NCBI RefSeq assembly: GCF_003315245.1
Contig: NZ_QNRT01000002.1
Coordinates: forward strand, 363,245-427,244
Origin: Arenicella xantha
Lineage (GTDB): Bacteria > Pseudomonadota > Gammaproteobacteria > Arenicellales > Arenicellaceae
Direction of reading: 5' to 3'
DNA length: 64,000 bases
This document shows positions 1 through 9,141 of the stretch, piece after piece (within the stretch, counting starts at the first letter, position 1; each line of letters starts with the position of its first letter). The translations under genes and the position numbers were made by a program. The notes beneath the pieces were generated by a model. That model did no database searches. It had not been told where the DNA came from and saw nothing but the letters and a program-made list of their open reading frames with translations.

Positions 1-207
1 TCCTTGAGTATATACTCGCTCATGTTCTAACAACCATATTTGGTCGTTATTGATATCATCGTCTACCGACTTAGAAACATGTTCAAGCATCGCTGAATGT
101 GCATCCGAATAAGCAGACTGTGCGAACTCGCAAACTTCAATACTTCGCCCTGAACCAGTTTCAAGCAAGCGCGACGAACGTAGCTTGAGCGCAGACTCGA
201 AATCCAT
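1..207 (-). CDS. lipB: Octanoyltransferase LipB, N-terminal part (runs off the window)
   Basis: This open frame begins with ATG at 207 and continues past base 1, so only the first 69 residues are visible. LipB moves the octanoyl group from acyl carrier protein to lipoyl domains, the first step of protein lipoylation in the cytoplasm. Residues 55-69 read DQIWLLEHERVYTQG, which matches the conserved LipB segment that leads into the family's TxG region. The start lies directly after the stop of the DUF493 gene ybeD, and ybeD-lipB is a standard pair, so the context agrees. The catalytic Lys and Cys are beyond the window. I am confident of the family and cannot judge whether the gene is intact. 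Confidence 0.88.
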   Translation of the reverse strand, partial: MDFESALKLRSSRLLETGSGRSIEVCEFAQSAYSDAHSAMLEHVSKSVDDDINNDQIWLLEHERVYTQG

Positions 208-208
208 A

Positions 209-514
209 TTAAAGCGTCATCACAACGCGCGACGACTGGCTAATAAGCAGATAAATAGCCTCCAATTGCTCTCTATTTTGCAGCCGTACCACAGCAGTGA
301 CCGATTCAAACTTACCGGTTCGACTCGTATTTGTACTCGTTTTGAGTAACGCATTATCATCGACCATCGGGGTAATCAAACCACGAATATAATCAGCCGC
401 GGGTTGCTCATCTTGCGTGCGACACATCGCCTTGAAAGCAAAGTCACACGGGTATTCAATAAAATCAAAGCCATCTTTAGGCGTTGAGTCTGGAGAAGAA
501 GGCACGTCACTCAT
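209..514 (-). CDS. ybeD: DUF493 / YbeD family protein
   Basis: This 101-residue protein belongs to the small YbeD (UPF0250) family, which has a ferredoxin-like, ACT-resembling fold. The family's exact role is not settled. Recognisable features are the FDFIEYPCDFAFKAM segment near residue 17, and a C-terminal half that keeps the family pattern 'GKFESVTAVVRLQNREQLEAIY' as a strand-helix unit (residues 68-89). Length is close to the usual 85-100 residues, with a short extra N-terminus. It sits between dacA (45 bases upstream) and lipB (1 base downstream) in the order found in many gammaproteobacteria, where it has been proposed to influence lipoate metabolism. That link is context only. Confidence 0.9.
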   Translation of the reverse strand: MSDVPSSPDSTPKDGFDFIEYPCDFAFKAMCRTQDEQPAADYIRGLITPMVDDNALLKTSTNTSRTGKFESVTAVVRLQNREQLEAIYLLISQSSRVVMTL

Positions 515-559
515 AACTGTTCTACAAATCGTCTGGTTAGTCTGAATTAATCTACCCGA

Positions 560-1744
560 TTAATCGGCCATCATTTGATGGATGCTGAGTTTAATCGAGT
601 CAACCAACTGTTTCCACCAGCCAGCCTCATCAACCTGAGTTGCTGCCACCAGCGGCACTTCAGCTAGGGTTGTACCGCCTAACTGAACCGACGCAAGTCC
701 AACACTTTGATCAGCAATAATTGGCGCCTCAAAATACGGACTGTATTGTAATGCTACAGTGACCTCTTTTTGCCTATTTTTCGGAACCACAAGATCAATG
801 TTTGATGCGGCACGCATTTCTAACGAATCTGCTAGTCCGCCGTAAACCTTGGCACTAACCGCCCCTTCGTCAGAAACAGACACACGAACAGCGTCATAAG
901 CGGCAAAACCGTAATTTAATAGCGCCAGCACCTGTTTCTCGCGTGTACGCTCACTTTCGGAACCGAGCACCACCGCAATCCAACGTTGACTGCCACGTTG
1001 AGCACTAGCGACTAAGCAGTACCCAGCGGCCTCAGTGTGCCCAGTTTTGAGACCATCAACACTATCGTCTTTCCATAACAGTCTGTTGCGATTCTTTTGA
1101 GTGATATTATTGTGTGTGTATTCCTTCTCAGAATACCAAGAGTAAAACTCTGGGAATTCGCGAATAATAGCCGCCGCTAAACGGGCGATATCATGTGCTG
1201 ACATAGCATGCCCTTCGGCCGGCAGACCTGAACTATTTTCAAAATGAGACTGCTGCAAGCCTAATTCGGCGGCAGCCTGATTCATCAACTGCGCAAATGC
1301 GTACTCAGTGCCACCAGCGTACTCAGCAAGCGCGATTGCCGCATCGTTTCCAGACTGAATAATCGTACTCTTTAAAAGATGCGCTAATTCAATTCGCGTG
1401 TTGACATCAGCAAACATCCGCGACCCTTCAGCACGCCAGGCATCTTCACTAATGGGGACTTGACTAGACAAACTGATATCGCCATCGCGCAATCTCTGAA
1501 ATACCACATAATTCATCATCAGCTTAGTGATGCTCGCCGGCGGCATAGGCTGATCGGCATTATGTCCAGTCACCACCGTGCCACTGTTCATTTCCATTAA
1601 AACCCACGCCTTGGCATCAAACTCTGGTGCTGGCAGGTTTGACGAAACGAGATTCGATTGCAACTCAAACGCCTTCGCAACGGGAATACAAACGAAGATC
1701 AAGGTAAAAAGTAAAGTTGAGCGTTTAATAGACATAGTAGACAT
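560..1744 (-). CDS. dacA: D-alanyl-D-alanine carboxypeptidase (PBP5/6 family)
   Basis: This low-molecular-mass penicillin-binding protein removes the terminal D-Ala from peptidoglycan pentapeptides in the periplasm. Counting from the ATG at 1744, the three active-site motifs are present: SITK (about S71-K74), SGN (about 131-133) and KTG (about 235). An N-terminal signal peptide ends near VAKA, and a C-terminal PBP5-type beta domain is followed by an amphipathic end (roughly the last 18 residues, WKQLVDSIKLSIHQMMAD) that would anchor it to the inner membrane. The open frame extends 17 codons further up, but that would overlap mltB. ATG at 1744 or 1735 follows the mltB stop, and neither has a clear ribosome binding site. 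It ends the mre-mrd-mlt wall operon. Confidence 0.93.
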   Translation of the reverse strand: MSTMSIKRSTLLFTLIFVCIPVAKAFELQSNLVSSNLPAPEFDAKAWVLMEMNSGTVVTGHNADQPMPPASITKLMMNYVVFQRLRDGDISLSSQVPISEDAWRAEGSRMFADVNTRIELAHLLKSTIIQSGNDAAIALAEYAGGTEYAFAQLMNQAAAELGLQQSHFENSSGLPAEGHAMSAHDIARLAAAIIREFPEFYSWYSEKEYTHNNITQKNRNRLLWKDDSVDGLKTGHTEAAGYCLVASAQRGSQRWIAVVLGSESERTREKQVLALLNYGFAAYDAVRVSVSDEGAVSAKVYGGLADSLEMRAASNIDLVVPKNRQKEVTVALQYSPYFEAPIIADQSVGLASVQLGGTTLAEVPLVAATQVDEAGWWKQLVDSIKLSIHQMMAD

Positions 1745-1754
1745 CAAATAGGGA

Positions 1755-3050
1755 CTAATTATTGGCGTTGCGCTTGGCCGCTGCAATAGCAACACTCAGG
1801 TCATAAACAGCCATCGCGTACAACACGCTATGGTTATATTCCGTTATCGCGTAAAAATTATGATGCGTGTAAAAGTAACGAGGCATCGGCACGTAGCGCT
1901 CAACATTACTGGATTTCTCAACCGTTTTTTGACTTGTCTCTATTGGTTGAGAAACTACCCATTTACTCGAACTCGGCGTCACAGCTACTGGTGCAGACGG
2001 TTTTGGATTATTCGCAGTGAGCGGCAATTTGAGTTTTTGCCCACGATAAATCGAGCCTTTTTTATTTAATCCATTCAACTTAAATAGGGCCTTACACGGC
2101 ACCGAATGACTTTCCGCAATCTGGCAAGCCGTATCGCCGGCGCGCACAATATAATAATCCTTCTCTTCAGCGTCAGGCACGATCTCGCTGGCATCAAGCA
2201 TGACTACATTCAGTGGCTCACTATCAGGGATGCTTGCATCTATGTTTGCGCCCAATTTACGAAGATCCGCCGCCACATAAATTGCCTTGCGCTTGCGATT
2301 AGCCAGCTCTGCAATAGGCGAAGCAACCTGAAGCATCGGAGCGGAAGTAACTGCTTCGCCGCTGCGCCAACCGTTGCGCTTAAAGTAGTTAGCGACACTA
2401 CCAATGGCATCAACCGGCTGATTCAACAGGTCGGTCTTACCATCGCCAGAAAAATCCACGGCATAATTTCGATAACTCGAAGAAATAAACTGTGGATAAC
2501 CAACGGCACCAGCGTAAGAACCTAGAATTTCGTGAGGGTCAAGTGCATTCTCCTTGGTCAAAATGAGAAACTCTTTAAGCTCCCTGGCGAAGAACGCGCT
2601 GCGCCGAGGGTAACCCACAGCAAGTGTGGTTAAGCTGTCTAACACCTTGTGCTTGCCAGTAATCCGACCAAATTTCGTTTCCACACCAATAATCGAGACA
2701 ATAACACTGGCCGGCACACCGTATTCACGCTCAGCTCGAGCTAGGGTTGCTTCATGCTCCTTCCAAAACTCGACCCCCAGTTGAATACGCTCTTCACCAA
2801 GAAATATCTTGCGATATTTACCCCAAGTTAGTTTGTATTCAGCCGGATTCGTCATCGCGTCCAATACCGACTGCTGAATAATTACCGACGCAAACACGTC
2901 ACGAAGCTGGTCGCGAGTGTAGTGCTTTTCAGCAACCAACTCTTCAACTAAGGGTTGCAGCTCAGGATGCTCATCGAGTTCCACTGACTGTGCAACCGAT
3001 AAAAAGAAATAGCCCATACCGACTAACAGTATGGCGAAAGTGTTTTTCAT
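1755..3050 (-). CDS. mltB: Lytic murein transglycosylase B with an internal LysM domain
   Basis: MltB cleaves the MurNAc-GlcNAc bond of peptidoglycan, forming 1,6-anhydroMurNAc ends. The 431-residue product has a signal peptide (residues 1-21) without a lipobox Cys, so it is probably soluble in the periplasm rather than a lipoprotein like E. coli MltB. The catalytic domain is clear: IIGVETKFGRITG with predicted catalytic Glu124, GSYAGAVGYPQFISSSY (178-193) and DFSGDGKTDLLN (199-210). A LysM peptidoglycan-binding module (about 299-344) and a Pro/Ser-rich linker follow. The last MltB element, NFYAITEYNHSVLYAMAVYDL (398-418), comes only after LysM, so LysM is inserted within the catalytic domain rather than appended. 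The gene is 5 bases downstream of rodA. Confidence 0.93.
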   Translation of the reverse strand: MKNTFAILLVGMGYFFLSVAQSVELDEHPELQPLVEELVAEKHYTRDQLRDVFASVIIQQSVLDAMTNPAEYKLTWGKYRKIFLGEERIQLGVEFWKEHEATLARAEREYGVPASVIVSIIGVETKFGRITGKHKVLDSLTTLAVGYPRRSAFFARELKEFLILTKENALDPHEILGSYAGAVGYPQFISSSYRNYAVDFSGDGKTDLLNQPVDAIGSVANYFKRNGWRSGEAVTSAPMLQVASPIAELANRKRKAIYVAADLRKLGANIDASIPDSEPLNVVMLDASEIVPDAEEKDYYIVRAGDTACQIAESHSVPCKALFKLNGLNKKGSIYRGQKLKLPLTANNPKPSAPVAVTPSSSKWVVSQPIETSQKTVEKSSNVERYVPMPRYFYTHHNFYAITEYNHSVLYAMAVYDLSVAIAAAKRNANN

Positions 3051-3055
3051 ATTTA

Positions 3056-4129
3056 CTACCGCGACATCAAACTTCGTGTGTTATGGATTCCCATTAAAAT
3101 CCCAAATCCAGCCAGCAACGTTACCATAGAGGTCCCGCCGTAACTAATAAGGGGTAACGGTACACCAACCACCGGCAACATGCCGGAAACCATACCAATA
3201 TTAACGAAAACATAGAAAAAGAACGTCATTGACAAACTACCGGCCAATAAACGCGAGAAAGTATCCTTGGTGTAATAGGCAATATACAAGCCACGTGCAG
3301 TCAACGCCAAGTACAGCGTCAACAACATCAACGCGCCAATAAACCCGTGCTCTTCGGAAAACACCGAAAAAATAAAGTCAGTGTGCCGTTCAGGTATAAA
3401 ATCAAGTTGTGATTGACTACCTTCAGTCCAGCCCTTGCCTTGTGCGCCACCGCTACCGATAGCAATCATCGACTGAATAGTATGGTAACCATTACCCAAG
3501 GGGTCAGACCAAGGATCAAAAAGGGTTTGGATTCTGCGCTGCTGGTAAGGATGCAAAAATTGATACAAAACCGGCGCCGCAATGGCGGCAGCACCAAATA
3601 GAATGGCTATATACTTCCAAGCAAAACCGGCTAGAAAAATAATCAGCGAGCCAGACATTAAAATCAACAATGTAGTGCCAAGGTCTGGCTGCTTAAGAAT
3701 TAAGAAAGACGGGAGCAACAACACCAGTGCTGCGTAAAAGAGGTTTTTTGGCGGCGGCGGCAGCGTTTTCCGGGTCACAACCCAAGCGACCATCATGGGT
3801 ACTGCAATCTTCATTGCTTCCGACGGTTGGAATCGAATCACACCAAAGTCTAGCCAACGTTGCGCGCCCTTGCCCACATCACCAACCAACAATACCAAGA
3901 CCAACATCACCAGACCAGCAAAGTAGAAGTATGGCGACCAACGAAACAGTGTATCAGTCCTTATTTGCGCAATCACTAGCATCCCGAAAAAGGCCACGCC
4001 CATACGAATAGCCTGATTCCAGATTAGGCGAGAATTCTCTCCACCGGCGCTCCATAGAATTAGCAAACTTCCGGCACACAACAGAAGCAAACCGAACAAT
4101 ATTGGCAGATCAACCTTTAAACGAACCAC
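3056..4129 (-). CDS. rodA: Peptidoglycan polymerase RodA (SEDS family)
   Basis: RodA is the SEDS-family glycosyltransferase that polymerises lipid II for sidewall elongation, together with its transpeptidase partner PBP2. The 357-residue protein is mostly transmembrane helices. It carries the SEDS landmarks: the GDVGKGAQRWLDFG segment near residue 85, FQPSE just after it, the PERHTDFIFSVFSEEHGF loop near residue 240 (with the conserved Asp), and the C-terminal GVPLPLISYGGTS. Translation starts with GTG directly after the mrdA stop codon, with AGGGG six bases before it, so the two are probably translationally coupled. Length matches the family (about 370). Confidence 0.96.
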   Translation of the reverse strand: MVRLKVDLPILFGLLLLCAGSLLILWSAGGENSRLIWNQAIRMGVAFFGMLVIAQIRTDTLFRWSPYFYFAGLVMLVLVLLVGDVGKGAQRWLDFGVIRFQPSEAMKIAVPMMVAWVVTRKTLPPPPKNLFYAALVLLLPSFLILKQPDLGTTLLILMSGSLIIFLAGFAWKYIAILFGAAAIAAPVLYQFLHPYQQRRIQTLFDPWSDPLGNGYHTIQSMIAIGSGGAQGKGWTEGSQSQLDFIPERHTDFIFSVFSEEHGFIGALMLLTLYLALTARGLYIAYYTKDTFSRLLAGSLSMTFFFYVFVNIGMVSGMLPVVGVPLPLISYGGTSMVTLLAGFGILMGIHNTRSLMSR

Positions 4130-6043
4130 TTACAGCCCCTCTGTTACTTGCGACGCTGAGTTGATAACCTCAACCGGTGGCGCATTTGCATCTACGCCGA
4201 GTAAATAATAGTCCATTACTTTACGTGCGACCGGTGCGGCGACCCCGCTTCCGCTTCCGCCATTTTCAACAATTACCGCGACCGCTATTTTCGGTTTATC
4301 GACAGGGGCAAATGCAACGAATAAGGCGTGATCCTTCTCAAAATCACTCAAGATACTGGCATCGTATTTAGCACCTTGTGGTATGCCCACTACTTGCGCC
4401 GTGCCGGTTTTCCCAGCGATCGTATACAGCGCATCTAGACCGGAACGACGAGCCGTACCAGCTGGACCTTGAACCACATCGTGCATCGCATCAATTATTT
4501 GCGCATAACTAGTGTCTTGTGCCTCAACTCGCCCCAATGAGGCACCTTGCTGAGGAATAACCTCGCGCATGCTGTGGCCGTCTATTGCATGTTCCAAACG
4601 ATCGACTATTCTCGGTTCAACTCGCTCACCACGATTGGCCAGCGTTGCGGTCATGACCCCCAACTGCAACGGTGTAACCAAGGTAAAGCCTTGTCCAATC
4701 CCACTATTCAAGGTGTCACCAGGATACCAGCTAACACCATAACGCTCGCGCTTCCATTCCCGTGACGGAATCAAGCCGGTCGGCTCCGAAGGTAAATCGA
4801 TGCCGGTTTTCTGGCCAAGCCCAAACTGACTTAGAAAGCTCGAAATTTTATCAATTCCTAAAGTACTCGATAATTGATAATAAAATACGTCGCAGGAATG
4901 TACTATCGAATCGGCCAAAGACATCGGCCCGTGCCCTACTCGCTTCCAGCAACGATAGCGATGACTGCTGCCTTTAAGCGTAAAATAACCATTACACACG
5001 ACCTTTTTGTTCGGGTCCCAACCATTCTCTAGACCGACCATCGAAATCAAGCCTTTAATGGTTGACCCTGGAGCATAGCGACCACTCAAACCACGATTGA
5101 GAAGCGGTCGATTAATATCGTCTCGTAACGCGTTATAAGAGAGGTGATCTATTCCATTAACAAACTTATTGGGGTCGTATACTGGATTGCTGACAAAGGC
5201 TAAGACATCACCACTCTCTGGCTCTATCGCGACAATAGCCCCACGCCGACCATCTAAGTACTCGCGCGCTTTTATCTGCAAGTCCGCATCGATATTGAGG
5301 TAAAGATTATCGCCGGATATTGGTGCAGTGCGATCCAGAGTACGAATTCGCTGACCGTGCGCATTGGTTTCGACTTGCTCCACGCCGACTTCGCCAAGCA
5401 ATTGTGCTTCATATTGCGCCTCGATTCCCAACTTGCCGATATAGTCAGTTCCTTTATATGCGCGCTCATCAATTCTTTCGGCGTCACGCTGATTAATTCT
5501 TCCAACGTAGCCAATAACATGCACCAGCTCGGGCCCATAAGGATAATTACGTTGCAGTCTAGCTTCGACCTGCGCGCCAAGCAGTCGATGTTGATTGACC
5601 ACAAACCGCGCCATTTCTTCATCACTTAAATGCAGTTTTAGAACCTGAGCTTCGAAACCAGGACGCGCGCGCACCTGACTTCGGAATTTTTCTATTTCAC
5701 TCGGTGACACCTCAACTATCTTGCTTAAGTCATTCAGCAAGGCGTCCATATCGTCGACTTTATTCGGCGATATCTCTAAGGTAAAAACAGGCACGTTTTC
5801 CGCCAACACTTTGCCATTGCGATCATAAATCTGACCACGCACCGGCGGCACTGGCATCAATCTAACGCGATTATCCTTTGAAAGAACCTCGAATCGATCG
5901 TAATCATAAATTTGCAAGTACCAGAGTCGCACGACCAACAAACTCGCCAACAGCACAAGCAGAATCACCAGTGCCATTAATCGCGCATGAATCAGATTCG
6001 TTTCGCGAAGGTAGTCCTTTAATTGAATTCTCTCTTGTGCCAC
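4130..6043 (-). CDS. mrdA: Penicillin-binding protein 2 (elongasome transpeptidase)
   Basis: PBP2 cross-links new glycan strands in the sidewall as part of the Rod complex. The 637-residue protein has one N-terminal membrane helix (about residues 20-43), the pedestal or dimerisation domain (PVRGQIYDRNGKVLAENVPV near 53-72), and a transpeptidase domain with the SxxK motif in APGSTIKG (near 325), a downstream SCD motif (HSCDVFYY) and KTGTAQV (near 540). The start is GTG at 6043, 12 bases after the mreD stop, with no clear Shine-Dalgarno sequence. The order mreD-mrdA-rodA joins the MreBCD scaffold genes to the elongation synthase genes in one run. Confidence 0.96.
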   Translation of the reverse strand: MAQERIQLKDYLRETNLIHARLMALVILLVLLASLLVVRLWYLQIYDYDRFEVLSKDNRVRLMPVPPVRGQIYDRNGKVLAENVPVFTLEISPNKVDDMDALLNDLSKIVEVSPSEIEKFRSQVRARPGFEAQVLKLHLSDEEMARFVVNQHRLLGAQVEARLQRNYPYGPELVHVIGYVGRINQRDAERIDERAYKGTDYIGKLGIEAQYEAQLLGEVGVEQVETNAHGQRIRTLDRTAPISGDNLYLNIDADLQIKAREYLDGRRGAIVAIEPESGDVLAFVSNPVYDPNKFVNGIDHLSYNALRDDINRPLLNRGLSGRYAPGSTIKGLISMVGLENGWDPNKKVVCNGYFTLKGSSHRYRCWKRVGHGPMSLADSIVHSCDVFYYQLSSTLGIDKISSFLSQFGLGQKTGIDLPSEPTGLIPSREWKRERYGVSWYPGDTLNSGIGQGFTLVTPLQLGVMTATLANRGERVEPRIVDRLEHAIDGHSMREVIPQQGASLGRVEAQDTSYAQIIDAMHDVVQGPAGTARRSGLDALYTIAGKTGTAQVVGIPQGAKYDASILSDFEKDHALFVAFAPVDKPKIAVAVIVENGGSGSGVAAPVARKVMDYYLLGVDANAPPVEVINSASQVTEGL

Positions 6044-6055
6044 GGCTACGTAGTA

Positions 6056-6550
6056 CTAGCGGATGCGGGCTTTACGCCGCATTTCTTCCAATAAAATATA
6101 AACAAATGGCCAAATCAACATGCCGCCGAGAATGGAATACCAATACTCCTTAGTAATGGCGAAATCATCAACAATACCGTACAACCAGCCAGTCACTAAT
6201 TTGAAAATGCCGACAAATAGGCCGACAAAAACCATTTGCTGCCAAACCGACAAAACTCGAAGCTGTTGATGCGCTGAATTAACTAATAACGCGAGTATTG
6301 CAAGCCCTAAGCCAAGCACGCCAAAAGTGCGCACGAATAACACCTCAAGCAAAACGCCAACAATAAAAGCACTCAATGGTCCAATACGTGTAGGTGTAAC
6401 TAGCGACCAGTAGATAATGATCAATGCTATCCAATCAGGCCAAAAATAAAACAGCCAAGTAGGCAATTGAACAATGGTTAATACGAAGGCGATAAAAGTG
6501 GAAATCGCGACACCGAAAAACAGGCCGAGTGATGAACTTGTACGATTCAT
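6056..6550 (-). CDS. mreD: Rod shape-determining protein MreD
   Basis: MreD is the small inner-membrane member of the elongasome that links the MreB filament and MreC to the wall synthases. The 164-residue product has about five hydrophobic segments, a typical MreD start (LFFGVAISTFIAFVLTIVQLP near 11-31) and the WPDWIALIIIYW segment near 37-48. It ends in a basic tail (EEMRRKARIR). It lies 8 bases after mreC and 12 bases before mrdA. MreD sequences diverge quickly, so the call rests on size, hydropathy, the WPDW segment and location. Confidence 0.92.
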   Translation of the reverse strand: MNRTSSSLGLFFGVAISTFIAFVLTIVQLPTWLFYFWPDWIALIIIYWSLVTPTRIGPLSAFIVGVLLEVLFVRTFGVLGLGLAILALLVNSAHQQLRVLSVWQQMVFVGLFVGIFKLVTGWLYGIVDDFAITKEYWYSILGGMLIWPFVYILLEEMRRKARIR

Positions 6551-6558
6551 GGCGCCGA

Positions 6559-7413
6559 TTAATTAGTTTCAGTTGTTTTGCTGAGCGTGGTTTTAACATT
6601 CTCTCGCGACAATAAAAGCACATGTTTAGAACGGTCTAGCTTAGCGATTGGGCGCGCACTCACTCGTATAAATTTCTCATCTTGAATAATCTGTACGTCG
6701 TCAATTTCAGCAACAGGGTAGCCGTTTGGAAACCGTCCACCGAGTCCGGAACTTAACAGCAGATCGCCCACTTTAACGTCGGAGTTTTGGTTCAAGAATG
6801 GCACTCGCAAACGACTCAGCTCCCCAGTTCCGTACACGATTGTGCGTAAACCGTTACGCGCCACTTGTACCGGCATTGCATGACCCGGATCAGTAATCAA
6901 CACCACCATACTGCTCAATGGCATGACTTCAGTGACCTGTCCAACCACGCCCAAATCATCGATTACCGCCTGACCAACATATACACGGTCACGGAGACCT
7001 CTATCGATAGAGATTCGATGGTTATAACGATCCAAACTTACAGCAACCAATTCGGCTAAGGTAATCTTTTCTTGAACCCGCTGCGAGGCATCTAACAGCT
7101 CTCTAAGCCCTTGATTTTCTTCTTCAAGGGTTCGCAACAGCAGGGTTTCAGACTTGAGTTTAAAGTACTCATTGCGCAAATTATCGTAAGCGATTTGCAC
7201 ATCGGGTTCAGCAGTCAACGAGGCAGTAAAATAACGACCGACCGCAGCAGGGACCGACGCCAAATATTGTATCGGCGTCAATAACACCGACATAGTGTTG
7301 CGCGCTCCATTTAGCCATACTGTTCTAGAATCCACCACCATCATGGTGACCGATATCACAAACACTAGGCCAAATTGCGGCCAACCAGAGTTTTTACGAA
7401 AAGGGGTTGCCAC
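6559..7413 (-). CDS. mreC: Rod shape-determining protein MreC
   Basis: MreC is a single-span inner-membrane protein whose periplasmic beta domains activate PBP2/RodA. The 284-residue protein has a membrane helix at about 14-30, a coiled-coil stretch about 75-115 (LRNEYFKLKSETLLLRTLEEEN region) and the MreC beta-barrel core: RYNHRISIDRGLRDRVYVGQAV (about 128-149), DDLGVVGQV and TDPGHAMPV. The start codon is GTG at 7413 and no good Shine-Dalgarno sequence precedes it. Only 57 bases separate it from the mreB stop, so co-transcription is expected. Confidence 0.95.
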   Translation of the reverse strand: MATPFRKNSGWPQFGLVFVISVTMMVVDSRTVWLNGARNTMSVLLTPIQYLASVPAAVGRYFTASLTAEPDVQIAYDNLRNEYFKLKSETLLLRTLEEENQGLRELLDASQRVQEKITLAELVAVSLDRYNHRISIDRGLRDRVYVGQAVIDDLGVVGQVTEVMPLSSMVVLITDPGHAMPVQVARNGLRTIVYGTGELSRLRVPFLNQNSDVKVGDLLLSSGLGGRFPNGYPVAEIDDVQIIQDEKFIRVSARPIAKLDRSKHVLLLSRENVKTTLSKTTETN

Positions 7414-7470
7414 TAGAATGTATCGGTTTGGCTAAATCATTAAGTTAACGTTGTGCTCCCAATTAATCCA

Positions 7471-8520
<1,050 letters not shown>

Positions 8521-8735
8521 TTATTTGATGAGTTCTTTGAGATAATTGTTCTTATTAGAGGTTATACAAATATTGTACAGGCTAACGAGCCCACACGCTA
8601 TTCAACAACGCGTCTATATGTGGTAATTTTGTTGTTTATTCAGCGAATAGCCATCAGCGGCAAATTGGATTGCACTACAAACCCGATCCGACATCGCAAA
8701 TACCCATTAACCTTTCTCACCGTGACATAAATCGA

Positions 8736-9023
8736 ATGACCCTTGATAAACAAATCGTGCATACGATCGCCCGTTTAGCTCGCCTGCACATCAGCGAGTC
8801 CGACACTGAAAAATATCAAAACGAGCTATCTAGCATTCTAGATCTAGTTGCCCAAATGGAGGCCGTCGACACGAATAACATTGAGCCAATGACACATCCG
8901 TTCGATGCCACACTGCGCATGCGCGAGGATCGAATAAGCGAAGTCAATCAACGAGAAAAGTTTCAAGCCATTGCACCAAGCACTGAAGACGGATTGTATT
9001 TGGTCCCAAAAGTTATTGATTGA
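8736..9023 (+). CDS. gatC: Aspartyl/glutamyl-tRNA amidotransferase subunit C
   Basis: GatC is the small subunit that holds GatA and GatB together in the amidotransferase that makes Gln-tRNA(Gln) or Asn-tRNA(Asn) from the misacylated Glu/Asp forms. From the ATG at 8736 it is 95 residues, the usual size. The open frame reaches up to 8670, but the extra 22 residues have no family character. Typical elements are VHTIARLARLHISESD (near 7-22), the helix ending LVAQMEAVDT, and EPMTHPFDATLRMREDRI. The gene leads a plus-strand set, gatC-gatA-gatB. Confidence 0.95.
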   Translation: MTLDKQIVHTIARLARLHISESDTEKYQNELSSILDLVAQMEAVDTNNIEPMTHPFDATLRMREDRISEVNQREKFQAIAPSTEDGLYLVPKVID

Positions 9024-9141
9024 GTGTTGCTTATTAGTAACTGTTGTTATTTCAACCAACACCGACTCTCGCCTAATATCCAATTACAGCAGACCATTGC
9101 TATAGACTGCTGTCGTTATGTAATTCTAAAGGAACCCAGTT

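Noticed and set aside
2106-2525. 139-residue plus-strand frame opposite mltB
   Set aside because: Antisense to mltB, with no domain and no ribosome binding site.
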